From NCBI RefSeq assembly GCF_900099685.1, contig NZ_FNDW01000001.1:310001-374000 (forward strand): a stretch of 64,000 bases of DNA. Reading direction: 5' to 3'. A program made the translations under genes and the position numbers. The notes below the pieces were generated by a model that was not told where the DNA came from, ran no database searches, and worked only from the letters and a program-made list of their open reading frames with translations. Numbering within the stretch: position 1 is the stretch's first letter; each line of letters begins with the position of its first letter. Source of the DNA: Chryseobacterium taeanense (GTDB taxonomy: Bacteria > Bacteroidota > Bacteroidia > Flavobacteriales > Weeksellaceae). This document shows, one piece after another, positions 51,713 through 60,551 of this stretch.

Positions 51713-53239
51713 ATGAGTTCAGTTAAATCTCTTAAACCGACAAATTTCAGATGGACGATATGCTTTTTGCTGTTCATTGCTACAACAATAAATTATCTTG
51801 ATCGTCAGGTTTTATCATTAACATGGAAAGATTTTATTGCTCCGGAATTTCACTGGAACAATAACGATTACGGAAATATTACGGCTTTATTTTCCATTTT
51901 TTATGCAGTGGGAATGCTTTTCGCCGGAAAATTTGTAGATTGGATGGATACCAAAAAAGGATTCCTGTGGGCTATCGGAATCTGGTCTGTAGGTGCTGTT
52001 TTACATGCTTTCTGCGGAATAGCAACATCCGGAATTCTCACAGGAAACTGGCTTGCCGGTTTTCATGGTTCTAAAGAAATGATAGCGACGGTTTCTAATA
52101 CTTCTGCCATCATCAGTACGAGTGTTACGCTGTTCATTTTTGCACGTTTTGTTTTAGCCATTGGTGAAGCAGGGAATTTTCCGGCAGCCATTAAAACAAC
52201 CGCAGAATATTTCCCTAAAAAAGACAGAGCATTCTCAACAAGTATCTGGAATGCGGGAGCTACTGTCGGAGCGTTGGCTGCTCCCATTACAATTCCTTTC
52301 ATTGCAAAATCGATGGGTTGGGAATGGGCGTTTATTATTATAGGAGCTTTGGGCTTTGTATGGATGGGTCTTTGGGTATTTTATTACAAAAAGCCCCATG
52401 TGCATCACAAAGTTAATGAACATGAGCTAACCTATATTAATCAGGATCAGGAAGATGCTTCCCATGAAGATATAAATGTAACGGAAAAGACTTTTTCTTT
52501 CAGAGAATCCTTCAGTCACAAACAGACATGGGCATTTGCCTTCGGAAAATTTATGACAGACGGCGTGTGGTGGTTTTTCTTATTCTGGACTCCTGCTTAT
52601 TTAAGCTCGGTATATGGAATGGATTCTACGCAAAGTGCATTTCCATTATTTGTCCTTTACATGATTACTTTATTTTCGATCATTGGAGGATGGCTACCCA
52701 AGTATTTTGTAGAAAAAAAAGGAATGAATGCCTATTCAGGAAGGATGAAAGCGATGCTGATCTTTGCTTTTTTTCCACTTTTAGCTCTTTTAGCGCAGCC
52801 TTTAGGTTCTGTCACTTATTGGATTCCTGTTTTAATTATCGGAATTGCCGGAGCAGCACATCAGGCTTGGTCGGCAAATATTTTCTCGACAGTCGGCGAT
52901 ATGTTCCCCAAAAAAGCCATTGCTACGATTACCGGAATTGGCGGAATGGCAGGCGGAATAGGTTCATTCATTATCAATAAATCTTCAGGCGTATTATTCG
53001 ATCATGCTCACAAAGCATGGTCAACAGTAGATGGAATTCCTTTATTAGAAAAATATCCGCAATATATCAACGAAAGATTGCCGGATGGATTCTTCGAAAA
53101 ATTGGAAAAATCAGGGGCAATAGTTGTAGACGGAATCGACAAAGGATACATGATTATTTTCTCAATATGTGCGGTAGCTTATCTTATCGCATGGAGTGTC
53201 ATGAAAACTTTAGTCCCGAAATATAAAGTAATCAAATAA
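51713..53239 (+). CDS. exuT: Hexuronate transporter ExuT (MFS)
   Basis: A 508-residue major facilitator with about 12 transmembrane segments. The start matches the anion:cation symporter/hexuronate branch: WTICFLLFIATTINYLDRQV. The cytoplasmic loop RFVLAIGEAGNFPAAIKTTA and GAAHQAWSANIFSTVGDMFP are further branch features. It moves galacturonate, and possibly glucuronate, across the inner membrane. Compared with proteobacterial ExuT it carries extra residues in two loops (near 105-125 and 440-480), as usual in Bacteroidota homologues. Confidence 0.9.
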   Translation: MSSVKSLKPTNFRWTICFLLFIATTINYLDRQVLSLTWKDFIAPEFHWNNNDYGNITALFSIFYAVGMLFAGKFVDWMDTKKGFLWAIGIWSVGAVLHAFCGIATSGILTGNWLAGFHGSKEMIATVSNTSAIISTSVTLFIFARFVLAIGEAGNFPAAIKTTAEYFPKKDRAFSTSIWNAGATVGALAAPITIPFIAKSMGWEWAFIIIGALGFVWMGLWVFYYKKPHVHHKVNEHELTYINQDQEDASHEDINVTEKTFSFRESFSHKQTWAFAFGKFMTDGVWWFFLFWTPAYLSSVYGMDSTQSAFPLFVLYMITLFSIIGGWLPKYFVEKKGMNAYSGRMKAMLIFAFFPLLALLAQPLGSVTYWIPVLIIGIAGAAHQAWSANIFSTVGDMFPKKAIATITGIGGMAGGIGSFIINKSSGVLFDHAHKAWSTVDGIPLLEKYPQYINERLPDGFFEKLEKSGAIVVDGIDKGYMIIFSICAVAYLIAWSVMKTLVPKYKVIK

Positions 53240-53300
53240 ATACACCCACCCTAAATCTTGAAGGTTTGAAAACCTAATTGATAAATAAATTAGAAATTAA

Positions 53301-53395
53301 AACTCTATGTGTTCTTAGCTGAGTGTAACGCCTTTGCGAACGTAAAATATACATCGGGATTTAAAAGAAAAATCTTTGCGCCCTTTGTGTTTAAA
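53301..53395 (+). repeat. Dispersed intergenic repeat, copy 3 (exuT-uxaB)
   Basis: This copy contains CTTAGCTGAGTGTAACGCCT, then GCGAACGTAAAATATACATC and TTTAAAAGAAAAATCTTTGC, and ends near CCCTTTGTGTTTAAAA. It is the fullest copy in the window. The open frame of uxaB can be extended back into it, which is why that extension is not accepted. Confidence 0.7.
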
Positions 53396-53428
53396 ACAAA
53401 TCAAAGCAAGTGCAACAATATAAAAAAG

Positions 53429-54892
53429 ATGGAAAATCAAATAAAACAAAAATTAAATCGTCAAATAACAAACTCACAGGAAAAACTTCCCATCAGAATT
53501 GTACAGTTTGGAGGAGGTAATTTCATGAGAGGATTTACAGATTATGTAATTGACAGGCTTAATAAAGAAGCAGGATTTCATGCAGGAATTGTAAATGTTC
53601 AGCCTACACCGAACGGATCGGTTCATAAACTGGAAGAGCAGGACAATCTGTACACCCTTTTCACCAGGGGAATTAAAAAAGGAGAAATCATTGACGAAAA
53701 GAAGATCATTTCTGCCATTCAGAAATCAGTGAATCCCTATACGAACTATAATGAATTCCTCGATTTGGCGAAAGAAGAAGAGCTTGAATTTATTTTTTCC
53801 AATACCACAGAAACCGGAATTGCTTACGATGAAACAGAGAATTCCATTCAGGGGCCTCACAAAAATTTCCCTGCAAAAGTAACCGTTCTGCTATATGAAA
53901 GATTTAAGCATTTTAACGGATCACCAGAGAAAGGACTAAGAATTATTCCCTGCGAACTGATCGAAGACAATGCTTTTGCTTTAAGAGATATTATTTTAAA
54001 ATATGCAACACTTTGGAAATTAGAAGAAAGCTTTGCCCAGTGGATTCATGAAAGTAGCTATTTTCACAATACTTTGGTAGACAGAATCGTTCCGGGATAT
54101 CCAAAAGACGATGTAGAAAATTACGAAGAGCAGCTGGATTATGAGGATCAGAATATGGTGGTCTCAGAAACATTTTTGTTATTTGTGATTCAGGATGCCG
54201 GAAATTTAAAAGAGAGAATTCCTTTCAGTAAAATCAATGAGCAGATTTTAGTCGTTGATGATATTCAGCCGTATCGTTTAAGAAAAGTGAGAATCCTGAA
54301 TGGCGGTCACACATTGATGCTGGCTCCAGCCATTTTATCGGGGAAAGAAACGGTAAAAGAATCGATTGATGATTCGTTTGTCGGAAAATTTTTGACTGAT
54401 GCCATTTTTAATGAAGTTAATCCAACTTTAGGATTAGATGAAACTGAACTGAAAGATTTTGCAGAAGAAGTTTTCGACCGTTTCAGAAATCCTTTCATTA
54501 AACACTATCTGGCGAGCATCGCTTTATATTTTGTATCTAAATTTAAAGTAAGAGTACTACCAAGTTTGCTTACATATGTTGAAAAAAACAATACGCTTCC
54601 ATTAAACCTTACGTTCGCTCTGGCAAGTTTAATCAGATTCTATCAGGGGAATTTTGGTGAAAAAACGCTTCCAATGAATGATGATGAAGGAATTATCACT
54701 AAATTTAAAGAAATTTGGACAGGCGAAGATTACGGAAGAGTCGCTGAATTGGCTTTAAGCGAAAAAACATTCTGGGATACTGATCTTACGCAGGTTAAAG
54801 GTTTGAAAGAAGCAGTTGCCAAAGCATTATACGAAATCGACCATAATGAAATAAAAACTGCATATAACAATTTTGTAGAATTTAATTCTTAA
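53429..54892 (+). CDS. uxaB: Tagaturonate reductase UxaB
   Basis: About 487 residues from the ATG at 53429. The open frame reaches back to 53309, but the 40 extra residues come from the repeat at 53301-53395 and are rejected. It is a mannitol-dehydrogenase-family enzyme: the NAD-binding N-terminus is RIVQFGGGNFMRGF, a core strand is ISNTTETG-like FSNTTETGIAY, and the catalytic Lys/Asn/His region is LRKVRILNGGHTLMLAP. It reduces tagaturonate to altronate. uxaA follows 4 nt later. Confidence 0.9.
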   Translation: MENQIKQKLNRQITNSQEKLPIRIVQFGGGNFMRGFTDYVIDRLNKEAGFHAGIVNVQPTPNGSVHKLEEQDNLYTLFTRGIKKGEIIDEKKIISAIQKSVNPYTNYNEFLDLAKEEELEFIFSNTTETGIAYDETENSIQGPHKNFPAKVTVLLYERFKHFNGSPEKGLRIIPCELIEDNAFALRDIILKYATLWKLEESFAQWIHESSYFHNTLVDRIVPGYPKDDVENYEEQLDYEDQNMVVSETFLLFVIQDAGNLKERIPFSKINEQILVVDDIQPYRLRKVRILNGGHTLMLAPAILSGKETVKESIDDSFVGKFLTDAIFNEVNPTLGLDETELKDFAEEVFDRFRNPFIKHYLASIALYFVSKFKVRVLPSLLTYVEKNNTLPLNLTFALASLIRFYQGNFGEKTLPMNDDEGIITKFKEIWTGEDYGRVAELALSEKTFWDTDLTQVKGLKEAVAKALYEIDHNEIKTAYNNFVEFNS

Positions 54893-54896
54893 AATC

Positions 54897-56510
54897 ATGC
54901 AACAGAAAGTACTGAAAGTAAACCCAATTGATAACGTTGCGGTCGCGCTTGTTGATCTGAACAGGGGAGAAATCGTTACACTCGACAATCTTACTTATAA
55001 TATTGTAAAAGACACCAAAGCTAAACATAAATTCGTCACCGAAAACCTTTCGGAAGGTGATCCGATCATCATGTATGGCGTTCTGGTAGGAAAAGCAAAT
55101 CAGCCAATTCTCAAAGGTGAAGTTATTACAACCGAAAACGTGAAGCACCAGAGTGCAAAAGTGGAAGGTAAAACAGAAACTGCTGCCTGGACAGCCCCGG
55201 ATGTCGAAAAATGGAAAGACAAAACTTTCATGGGCTATCACCGTGAAGACGGACAAGTAGGAACGGAAAATATATGGCTGTTTTTTCCGCTGGTATTTTG
55301 CGAAAACAGAAATGTTGAAGTATTGAAAGAGATTTTTGAAAAAGAACTTTTGTTTGAAAATACGAGTAAGCATCAGTTATTATTAAGATCATTAATCAAT
55401 GATACAGAAACAGAACAGCCTGTAGAAGAATATAAATACAACAGGGTATTTAAAAATATTGATGTTAAATTCATCACCCATCAGGGCGGTTGTGGTGGTA
55501 TTCGCCAGGATGCAGAAGCGTTGGGAAGACTGCTTGCAGGATACGTCAATAATCCCAATGTCGCCGGAGCCACAGTTCTCAGCCTGGGATGTCAGAACCT
55601 GCAGGTGCAGATATTTAAAGATGCACTGGAAAAAATAAATCCTGATAATAAAAAACCAATTATTATCTACGAACAGCAAAAGTCCGGGACAGTAGATGAA
55701 ATGCTGAGCGGAATCATCAGAGACTCTTACGATGCTATTAAAAACGCTAATGAGATCGAAAGAAAGCCGGCTCCTCTTTCAAAATTGGTTTTAGGGCTGG
55801 AGTGTGGAGGCTCAGACGGGTTTTCAGGCATTTCCGCCAACCCAGTATTAGGACATTTGTCAGATTTGATGGCCGGAATAGGAGGAGCAACAATACTTTC
55901 CGAATTTCCGGAATTATGTGGGGTAGAGCAGGAACTGGTAAACCGATGCGTAAATGAACAAGATGCCGAAAGGTTTTTGCAGTTAATGAAAGACTTTGAA
56001 AAATCAGTCGTTGCAGCCGGATCTGGCTTCGATATGAATCCATCGCCCGGAAATATTAAAGACGGACTAATTACGGATGCTATGAAATCGGCGGGAGCAG
56101 CTAAAAAAGGAGGCTCGTCGCCTGTGAATGATGTTCTCGATTTTACGGAATATATAAAAAAGCCGGGACTTAATTTACTTTGTACCCCCGGAAACGATGT
56201 GGAGTGTACCACTGCCTTGGTCGGCTCCGGTGCAAACGTTGTTTTATTTACGACAGGTCTCGGTACACCTACCGGTAATCCGGTGGTTCCGGTCGTGAAA
56301 ATTTCTTCCAATACCTCGCTCTCGGAAAGAATGCCCGATATCATTGACTTTAATACAGGAGATGTAATTACAGGAGAAAAGACCATCAGCGAAAAAGCGG
56401 AAGAACTATTAGATTTTATTATAGACGTAGCCAGTGGAGCCATCAGAACTAAGGCGGCGATTCTTAATCAGAATGATTTCATTCCATGGAGACGAGGAGT
56501 CTCTCTGTAA
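54897..56510 (+). CDS. uxaA: Altronate dehydratase UxaA
   Basis: A 537-residue protein with the two family parts: an N-terminal SAF domain (about 1-95; NPIDNVAVALVDLNRGE and KGEVITTENV) and a C-terminal GD_AH catalytic region. The latter has HREDGQVGTEN, a Cys/His-rich HQGGCGGIRQDAEAL, ECGGSDGFSGISANP and CTPGNDVECTTALVGSGAN. It dehydrates altronate to KDG with an Fe2+/Mn2+ centre. It is the last gene of the uronate operon and is followed by a terminator. Confidence 0.93.
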   Translation: MQQKVLKVNPIDNVAVALVDLNRGEIVTLDNLTYNIVKDTKAKHKFVTENLSEGDPIIMYGVLVGKANQPILKGEVITTENVKHQSAKVEGKTETAAWTAPDVEKWKDKTFMGYHREDGQVGTENIWLFFPLVFCENRNVEVLKEIFEKELLFENTSKHQLLLRSLINDTETEQPVEEYKYNRVFKNIDVKFITHQGGCGGIRQDAEALGRLLAGYVNNPNVAGATVLSLGCQNLQVQIFKDALEKINPDNKKPIIIYEQQKSGTVDEMLSGIIRDSYDAIKNANEIERKPAPLSKLVLGLECGGSDGFSGISANPVLGHLSDLMAGIGGATILSEFPELCGVEQELVNRCVNEQDAERFLQLMKDFEKSVVAAGSGFDMNPSPGNIKDGLITDAMKSAGAAKKGGSSPVNDVLDFTEYIKKPGLNLLCTPGNDVECTTALVGSGANVVLFTTGLGTPTGNPVVPVVKISSNTSLSERMPDIIDFNTGDVITGEKTISEKAEELLDFIIDVASGAIRTKAAILNQNDFIPWRRGVSL

Positions 56511-56537
56511 GGGAATAATTATATTAAAATTAGGGTT

Positions 56538-56577
56538 GAAAATGCTTTCTACATTATGTAGAGAGCATTTTCTTTTT
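56538..56577 (+). terminator. Intrinsic terminator of the uronate operon
   Basis: A 17-bp stem with one G-T pair (GAAAATGCTTTCTACAT, 56538-56554, with 56556-56572) has a very short loop and is followed by a T5 tract. Confidence 0.85.
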
Positions 56578-56591
56578 ACCGAATTAATTAT

Positions 56592-56865
56592 ACGCGAAGT
56601 CACAAAAGAATAAGAGCCAGTTTAAATTTATAATGTATTTTAACATTAAGGATTTAAGCCTCTTTAGCTTAAAAAGCTTAATGAAAATCAATGTATTGAT
56701 TTCTTAATTAAAAATTTGAATTTGCTTTACTGAAATTCTTAATGTTAAATTAAAGTGTGATCTTTTTCATTTTAGTCATCAAGTTAAAATCATCTTTTGT
56801 GACTTTTGGCTCCGCCGAACCTTCGGTTTGTGGTTATATGAAATTTAAATAGACTTATAATCAAC
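56592..56865. repeat. Degenerate relative of the 32970-33185 inverted-repeat element
   Basis: The left end has AAGTCACAAAAGAATAAG; the right end has ATCTTTTGTGACTTTTGG, then a small CCGAACCTTCGG hairpin insertion and GTGGTTAT. These correspond to AAAGTCGCAAAAGAT and ATCTTTTGCGACTTTTGCGG of the other element. Outer AAATTTAAAT-type sequence is present at both ends. There is no gene inside. Confidence 0.5.
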
Positions 56866-56934
56866 GTTGTATTTTACTCTCTTCTTAAAAAAAAGATTGT
56901 AGATTCGCAATATTGAATTTTATTTCAAAAAATT

Positions 56935-57528
56935 ATGAATCTAAGTTTCCAAAATAATGTTTTCAAAATGATAGTAATTTCATTGGTGATTATTGCCGTG
57001 CTGATTCTTGCATTTGTATTTTATCAGAAAAAAGTGCGTCATAATCTGGTAACGATCACAGGAAATAAAGTTTATAATTCAGGAGCTGTTCCGCCGGAAG
57101 AGCTGGCAGATTTTGTAAGCGATCATAAAATAAAAACCATTGTCGATTTACGTGACGGTTTGGTGCAGACGGCTTTAAATCCGGAAACAAAAAAGCAGGT
57201 AAATGCCGAAGAGTTTGCAGCCGATAAAATTGCCGGACTTCATTATTTTAATTTACCAACCGATCAGATCCCTCAGGACAGCACGGTACAGAAATTCTTG
57301 AAAATTATGGATAATCCTGAAAATTATCCTGTTCTTATTCATTGTCATCATGGTGTTGGGCGCTCCCGCTTGTTCAGTTCTATTTACAGAATCGAATATG
57401 AAAACTTTACCAACGAAAAAGCCAGGGAAAATGCCCGCCTGTTTTGGGAATTTGGAACCAATTTTTCAAAAAGTTCGGAGAAAGGCATCTATCTTACAAA
57501 CTATAAGAAAAGGGAAGTACAGAAGTAA
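56935..57528 (+). CDS. Membrane-anchored dual-specificity/tyrosine phosphatase-like protein
   Basis: A 197-residue protein with an N-terminal transmembrane segment (about 12-30) and a cysteine-phosphatase domain. The general-acid region is in FNLPTDQIPQDS, and the P-loop is HCHHGVGRSR, matching the HCx5R motif, with the strand IKTIVDLRDGL before it. It probably dephosphorylates a protein or small molecule on one face of the inner membrane; the substrate is unknown. It stands alone downstream of the uronate operon terminator and convergent with the next gene. Confidence 0.75.
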   Translation: MNLSFQNNVFKMIVISLVIIAVLILAFVFYQKKVRHNLVTITGNKVYNSGAVPPEELADFVSDHKIKTIVDLRDGLVQTALNPETKKQVNAEEFAADKIAGLHYFNLPTDQIPQDSTVQKFLKIMDNPENYPVLIHCHHGVGRSRLFSSIYRIEYENFTNEKARENARLFWEFGTNFSKSSEKGIYLTNYKKREVQK

Positions 57529-57534
57529 TTGTCT

Positions 57535-57984
57535 TTATTTTTCCGTACGGTATTTCTTTTTTAAATGTTCCGTTTTCAGAATATCACAACCTGATACAAA
57601 TACTCTGTAAACCGGTCTTTCAATTCCGTAATACGGAATATTGTCTTCAAAATATTCGATGTTCATTTCATCTAATTTGTTTTTCAGCTCAATAATTTTA
57701 TTTAAATCAGCTGAAAAACCAACACAGTGGGTCTTTGCCCATTTGTCTGACTTAATTTGATTAAAAGCGTATTCTACAATTTCTGCTTCTGTTTTGAAAT
57801 GTTTTAAATTCTGTTTTTGTCCACGTTCTGTATAATACCAGATAAAATAATCCCCTGACTGTTCAATACCAAAACCTTCATAAATGTGGTTTCCGCCAAT
57901 GGAGTAACCGTTGAAATTGAAACAGTTTTCTTTCATCCAATATTCAAGCTCAGGTAAGGTGGGTGGTATATCGTTGGTATTCAT
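57535..57984 (-). CDS. Unknown small protein, immunity-like in character
   Basis: A 149-residue soluble protein without signal peptide. It starts NDIPPTLPELEYWMKENC and contains EGFGIE, FIWYYTERGQKQNLKHF and IVEYAFNQIKSDKWAKTHC. A compact acidic alpha/beta protein with a WYYTERG-type strand recalls polymorphic-toxin immunity families, but I cannot assign one and no toxin gene is adjacent. It converges on the phosphatase gene, with only 6 nt between the two stop codons. Confidence 0.55.
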   Translation of the reverse strand: MNTNDIPPTLPELEYWMKENCFNFNGYSIGGNHIYEGFGIEQSGDYFIWYYTERGQKQNLKHFKTEAEIVEYAFNQIKSDKWAKTHCVGFSADLNKIIELKNKLDEMNIEYFEDNIPYYGIERPVYRVFVSGCDILKTEHLKKKYRTEK

Positions 57985-58325
57985 TGCTATTTTTTATAAA
58001 TATACATCACGTTGGCGTAAACATCATCGTTGTGCCACAAATATAGTAGTTAGACTATAAATTTCATAAAACTATATGAACAAAAACCACCCCGTCAAAA
58101 ATTCTTTGGAATTTTCGCCACCCCTCCAGCGGAGGGGAATTTAAAAACACGACCCAACTCACGCAGGAATTCCCCTCCCTCGGAGGGGTGGATTAATTTT
58201 CAGGGAAAATTAAGACGGGGTGGTTAAATTGAATATTAAAGATTTCAGTCAAAAATAGAATTCGTGTTTAGACTGTATCTTTAAAGATCACGTAATAGTT
58301 ACAGATAAGGAAATCAGTATGGCTT
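57985..58325. other. Intergenic region with palindromic element
   Basis: No gene. The only recognisable content is the 141-bp element at 58085-58225. Confidence 0.6.
58085..58225. repeat. 141-bp palindromic element with 12-bp terminal inverted repeats
   Basis: The termini AACCACCCCGTC (58085-58096) and GACGGGGTGGTT (58214-58225) are perfect inverted repeats. Inside, CCACCCCTCC and its complement GGAGGGGTGG form a second nested pair, each next to a further CCTCC/GGAGG hairpin. It is G+C-rich against the surroundings. The pattern fits a short non-coding mobile or REP-like element common in flavobacteria. Confidence 0.75.
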
Positions 58326-58955
58326 TTATTTTAAGTCAATTAATGTATAGTGTTTTCCTTTTTGCCAAATATTCCAAATGTTTTCAACGGATTTTGGAAG
58401 AAATCCTAAAAATGCTTTAAGTGCTTCGTCAATTGCAATAATTCCAATACCTTTTAAACTAATTAAAGTGTTACTTTTTCCTTTCTTAGATTGTTGAATC
58501 AAAGCTTCAATAATATCATTAGGACTTCGGATTATTTTGTCGGAAATCATTTCATCAATTTTAAAAACAATACAATTTCTGAATTCTAAATTTTTATCTA
58601 AAACAATTATTTCAGTTCCTCCAGAATATTTCCAGTTGGTTTCATTTTCTAATTCCGTTACAAACTTTGCAAAAAAATTTTGACTAAAAGCCCAAGGAAT
58701 TCTATTAGAATTATGTAATAAACTGATATTCAAAATTTCCATATCGGGAGCTATTTCTTCATTCCAATAGGCTCCGAAACCCGCACAGTAAAAATGTAAA
58801 TTTTCACCACTTCTCTGATTTAAGTATTCAAGTCTTTGAATAATTTCGTCAAAACCATTTTTATGGAATTTTGGAGCAAGTAAAATACAACCCATTGCAT
58901 TAGGATTATCTGTTTTATGTTGTTTTACTTTTTCAAGGTTTGGAGATTCAATCAT
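58326..58955 (-). CDS. Unknown protein
   Basis: A 209-residue soluble protein with no signal peptide or membrane segment. Recognisable pieces are MGCILLAPKFHKNGFDEII, a His/Tyr/Cys-rich strand NLHFYCAGFGAYW, and SGGTEIIVLD. I do not know the family. The gene is AT-rich, lies in an accessory stretch without conserved neighbours, and is bounded by the palindromic element. It may belong to a defence or stress-response module, but nothing in the sequence proves this. Confidence 0.55.
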   Translation of the reverse strand: MIESPNLEKVKQHKTDNPNAMGCILLAPKFHKNGFDEIIQRLEYLNQRSGENLHFYCAGFGAYWNEEIAPDMEILNISLLHNSNRIPWAFSQNFFAKFVTELENETNWKYSGGTEIIVLDKNLEFRNCIVFKIDEMISDKIIRSPNDIIEALIQQSKKGKSNTLISLKGIGIIAIDEALKAFLGFLPKSVENIWNIWQKGKHYTLIDLK

Positions 58956-59094
58956 ATTTATAAAGTTTGGGTTAAAAAATTAACTAACAAGAAAAATCTT
59001 ATAGAGAGTGGATTTGAAATTCGTTCTTAAAATAACTTTTTTCAAGATCACTGAGTGCAAATCCGCTACATATATGTCTGTTATCTGCGATGTT

Positions 59095-59577
59095 TCAATT
59101 CTTGAATATGAGTTTTGACAAATCAAATAAGGATTTCATAATATCAGCGAGTGCAAAAGTTGTGTATAAAAATACAGACATTTTTAATATTTCAGGTATT
59201 TTTAAATATTCAACATCCCATTCAAATGGATTAATAGTATTTGATATGATTGTAGAAATGAAAATTGCGATAATTGCGAAAAACATAACTACAATATCGT
59301 TCCTAATTTCTTTGAATGCTGCCTTTAGTTCTTTTATAATTAATTCTTTGTTTTCAATTTTTTTAAAAGATATTTTGTCTATTACTTCATAAATGTCTTT
59401 TAAAATAGATAAACCAAATGTGTATAAAGTTAATCCAAAGCCAATTAAAACTCCACTATAAGTTAACAGATTATTAGTTTCATATATTTCATCAGAAATT
59501 ACTCCAGTAAATTTTACTAGGATAACTGCCAAAATTAATGGACAGGTATAAATTAGTATTTTAAAGAATTTATTCAC
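59095..59577 (-). CDS. Four-helix membrane protein of a two-gene module
   Basis: A 160-residue inner-membrane protein with about four transmembrane segments (roughly 8-27, 38-62, 95-115 and 129-150) and a charged cytoplasmic loop between the second and third (KISFKKIENKELIIKELKAA). No family recognised. Its start overlaps the end of the upstream gene by 8 nt, so the two are translationally coupled. A small four-helix membrane protein paired with a soluble partner is the layout of several antiphage systems, for example Kiwa, but identity is not shown. Confidence 0.6.
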   Translation of the reverse strand: MNKFFKILIYTCPLILAVILVKFTGVISDEIYETNNLLTYSGVLIGFGLTLYTFGLSILKDIYEVIDKISFKKIENKELIIKELKAAFKEIRNDIVVMFFAIIAIFISTIISNTINPFEWDVEYLKIPEILKMSVFLYTTFALADIMKSLFDLSKLIFKN

Positions 59578-60376
59578 GGTTATCTAATTCTGATATTCTA
59601 CTTATTTGTGACTTAATAGATTCTTTTTGATTTTGATCTAGCTTATCATCAATATTTAGTTCAATATTGTAAATATCATTATCACTTGATAAAGTTTTTA
59701 TTTTACCACCTTCTTTATATTTCATGAAATATCTACCACCAATTTCTCTTATGTAATCAATCCAAGTGCCTATTCCATTCTTTTTTATTTCTAAATTACC
59801 ATCACTATTTTTAAATATCAAGTCTAATTCATCATTATTCACTTCTTCTTTAATTGCTTTTAAAATTTTTTGTGTACTTCTATTAGCAAAAAATGCCATA
59901 TTTGGGGCATTTAACTTTAATATTAATTTGTAAATTTTATCAGCTTCATCTACATATTTCCAAAAAGTATATTTAGTAGCTAAAGGAAATATATTTAAAT
60001 GATAATTGTAGTCTTTAATTTTTCCATTAATAAAGCGATTTATTAAGGCAATTGCGGTTTCGAAATTTTGAAATATGGATCTTTTGTCTTCGATAAGCAA
60101 AATTTGATTATTAATGTCAATGATTAAGTAAACATATCTCGCTTCAAGAATATCTGTTTTTTTTATATCGATTTCATCTTCTACATATATTTTATTTAAT
60201 GACTCTCTAGCAAATTTTATTATGAATATGTCATTGTCAAATTTTTCTATCCCTGTAAAAATATATCTTTTAGTGCCATAATTCCAACTAATTTTTTTTT
60301 GCTTTAACAGATCAAGTAACAATTTCTTAATTAATGATTCTTTACTGTTACTGTGAATAATTTCAAAAATATTCAT
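59570..60376 (-). CDS. Unknown soluble protein of a two-gene module
   Basis: A 268-residue protein without signal peptide or membrane segment, AT-rich and rich in Ile, Lys, Asn and Asp. The N-terminal half (ISWNYGTKRYIFTGIEKFD, then RYVYLIIDINNQILLIEDKR) looks like a mixed alpha/beta domain. The middle has FFANRSTQKILKAIKEE and the end is a charged helix. No known motif or active site is visible. It precedes and overlaps the membrane-protein gene. Composition and lack of household neighbours suggest horizontal acquisition; function unknown. Confidence 0.6.
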   Translation of the reverse strand: MNIFEIIHSNSKESLIKKLLLDLLKQKKISWNYGTKRYIFTGIEKFDNDIFIIKFARESLNKIYVEDEIDIKKTDILEARYVYLIIDINNQILLIEDKRSIFQNFETAIALINRFINGKIKDYNYHLNIFPLATKYTFWKYVDEADKIYKLILKLNAPNMAFFANRSTQKILKAIKEEVNNDELDLIFKNSDGNLEIKKNGIGTWIDYIREIGGRYFMKYKEGGKIKTLSSDNDIYNIELNIDDKLDQNQKESIKSQISRISELDNRE

Positions 60377-60551
60377 CTGTTATCTATAAGTGTAAAATTT
60401 GCGTTTCATCGGTTATAAGTTGCTGCTAAAATTTGGCTTTACACAATATAAAAATCCAAGCTATAATTTTATTAAAAATAATAAAATAAACATTAATACC
60501 AAATATTAATTTTATACTCCCTCCTTCCACGTTCCCAACCCCAAATTACCC

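Larger units (their letters stand above)
56511..56934. other. Intergenic region after uxaA
   Basis: No gene. It holds the terminator at 56538-56577 and the repeat element at 56592-56865. Confidence 0.6.

Noticed and set aside
53309..53428. N-terminal extension of UxaB
   Set aside because: The extra 40 codons are a translation of a dispersed intergenic repeat also present at 50793-50870; family alignment starts near the Met at 53429.
55727..56443. 238-residue minus-strand open frame
   Set aside because: It is antisense to the conserved uxaA coding region and has no independent support.
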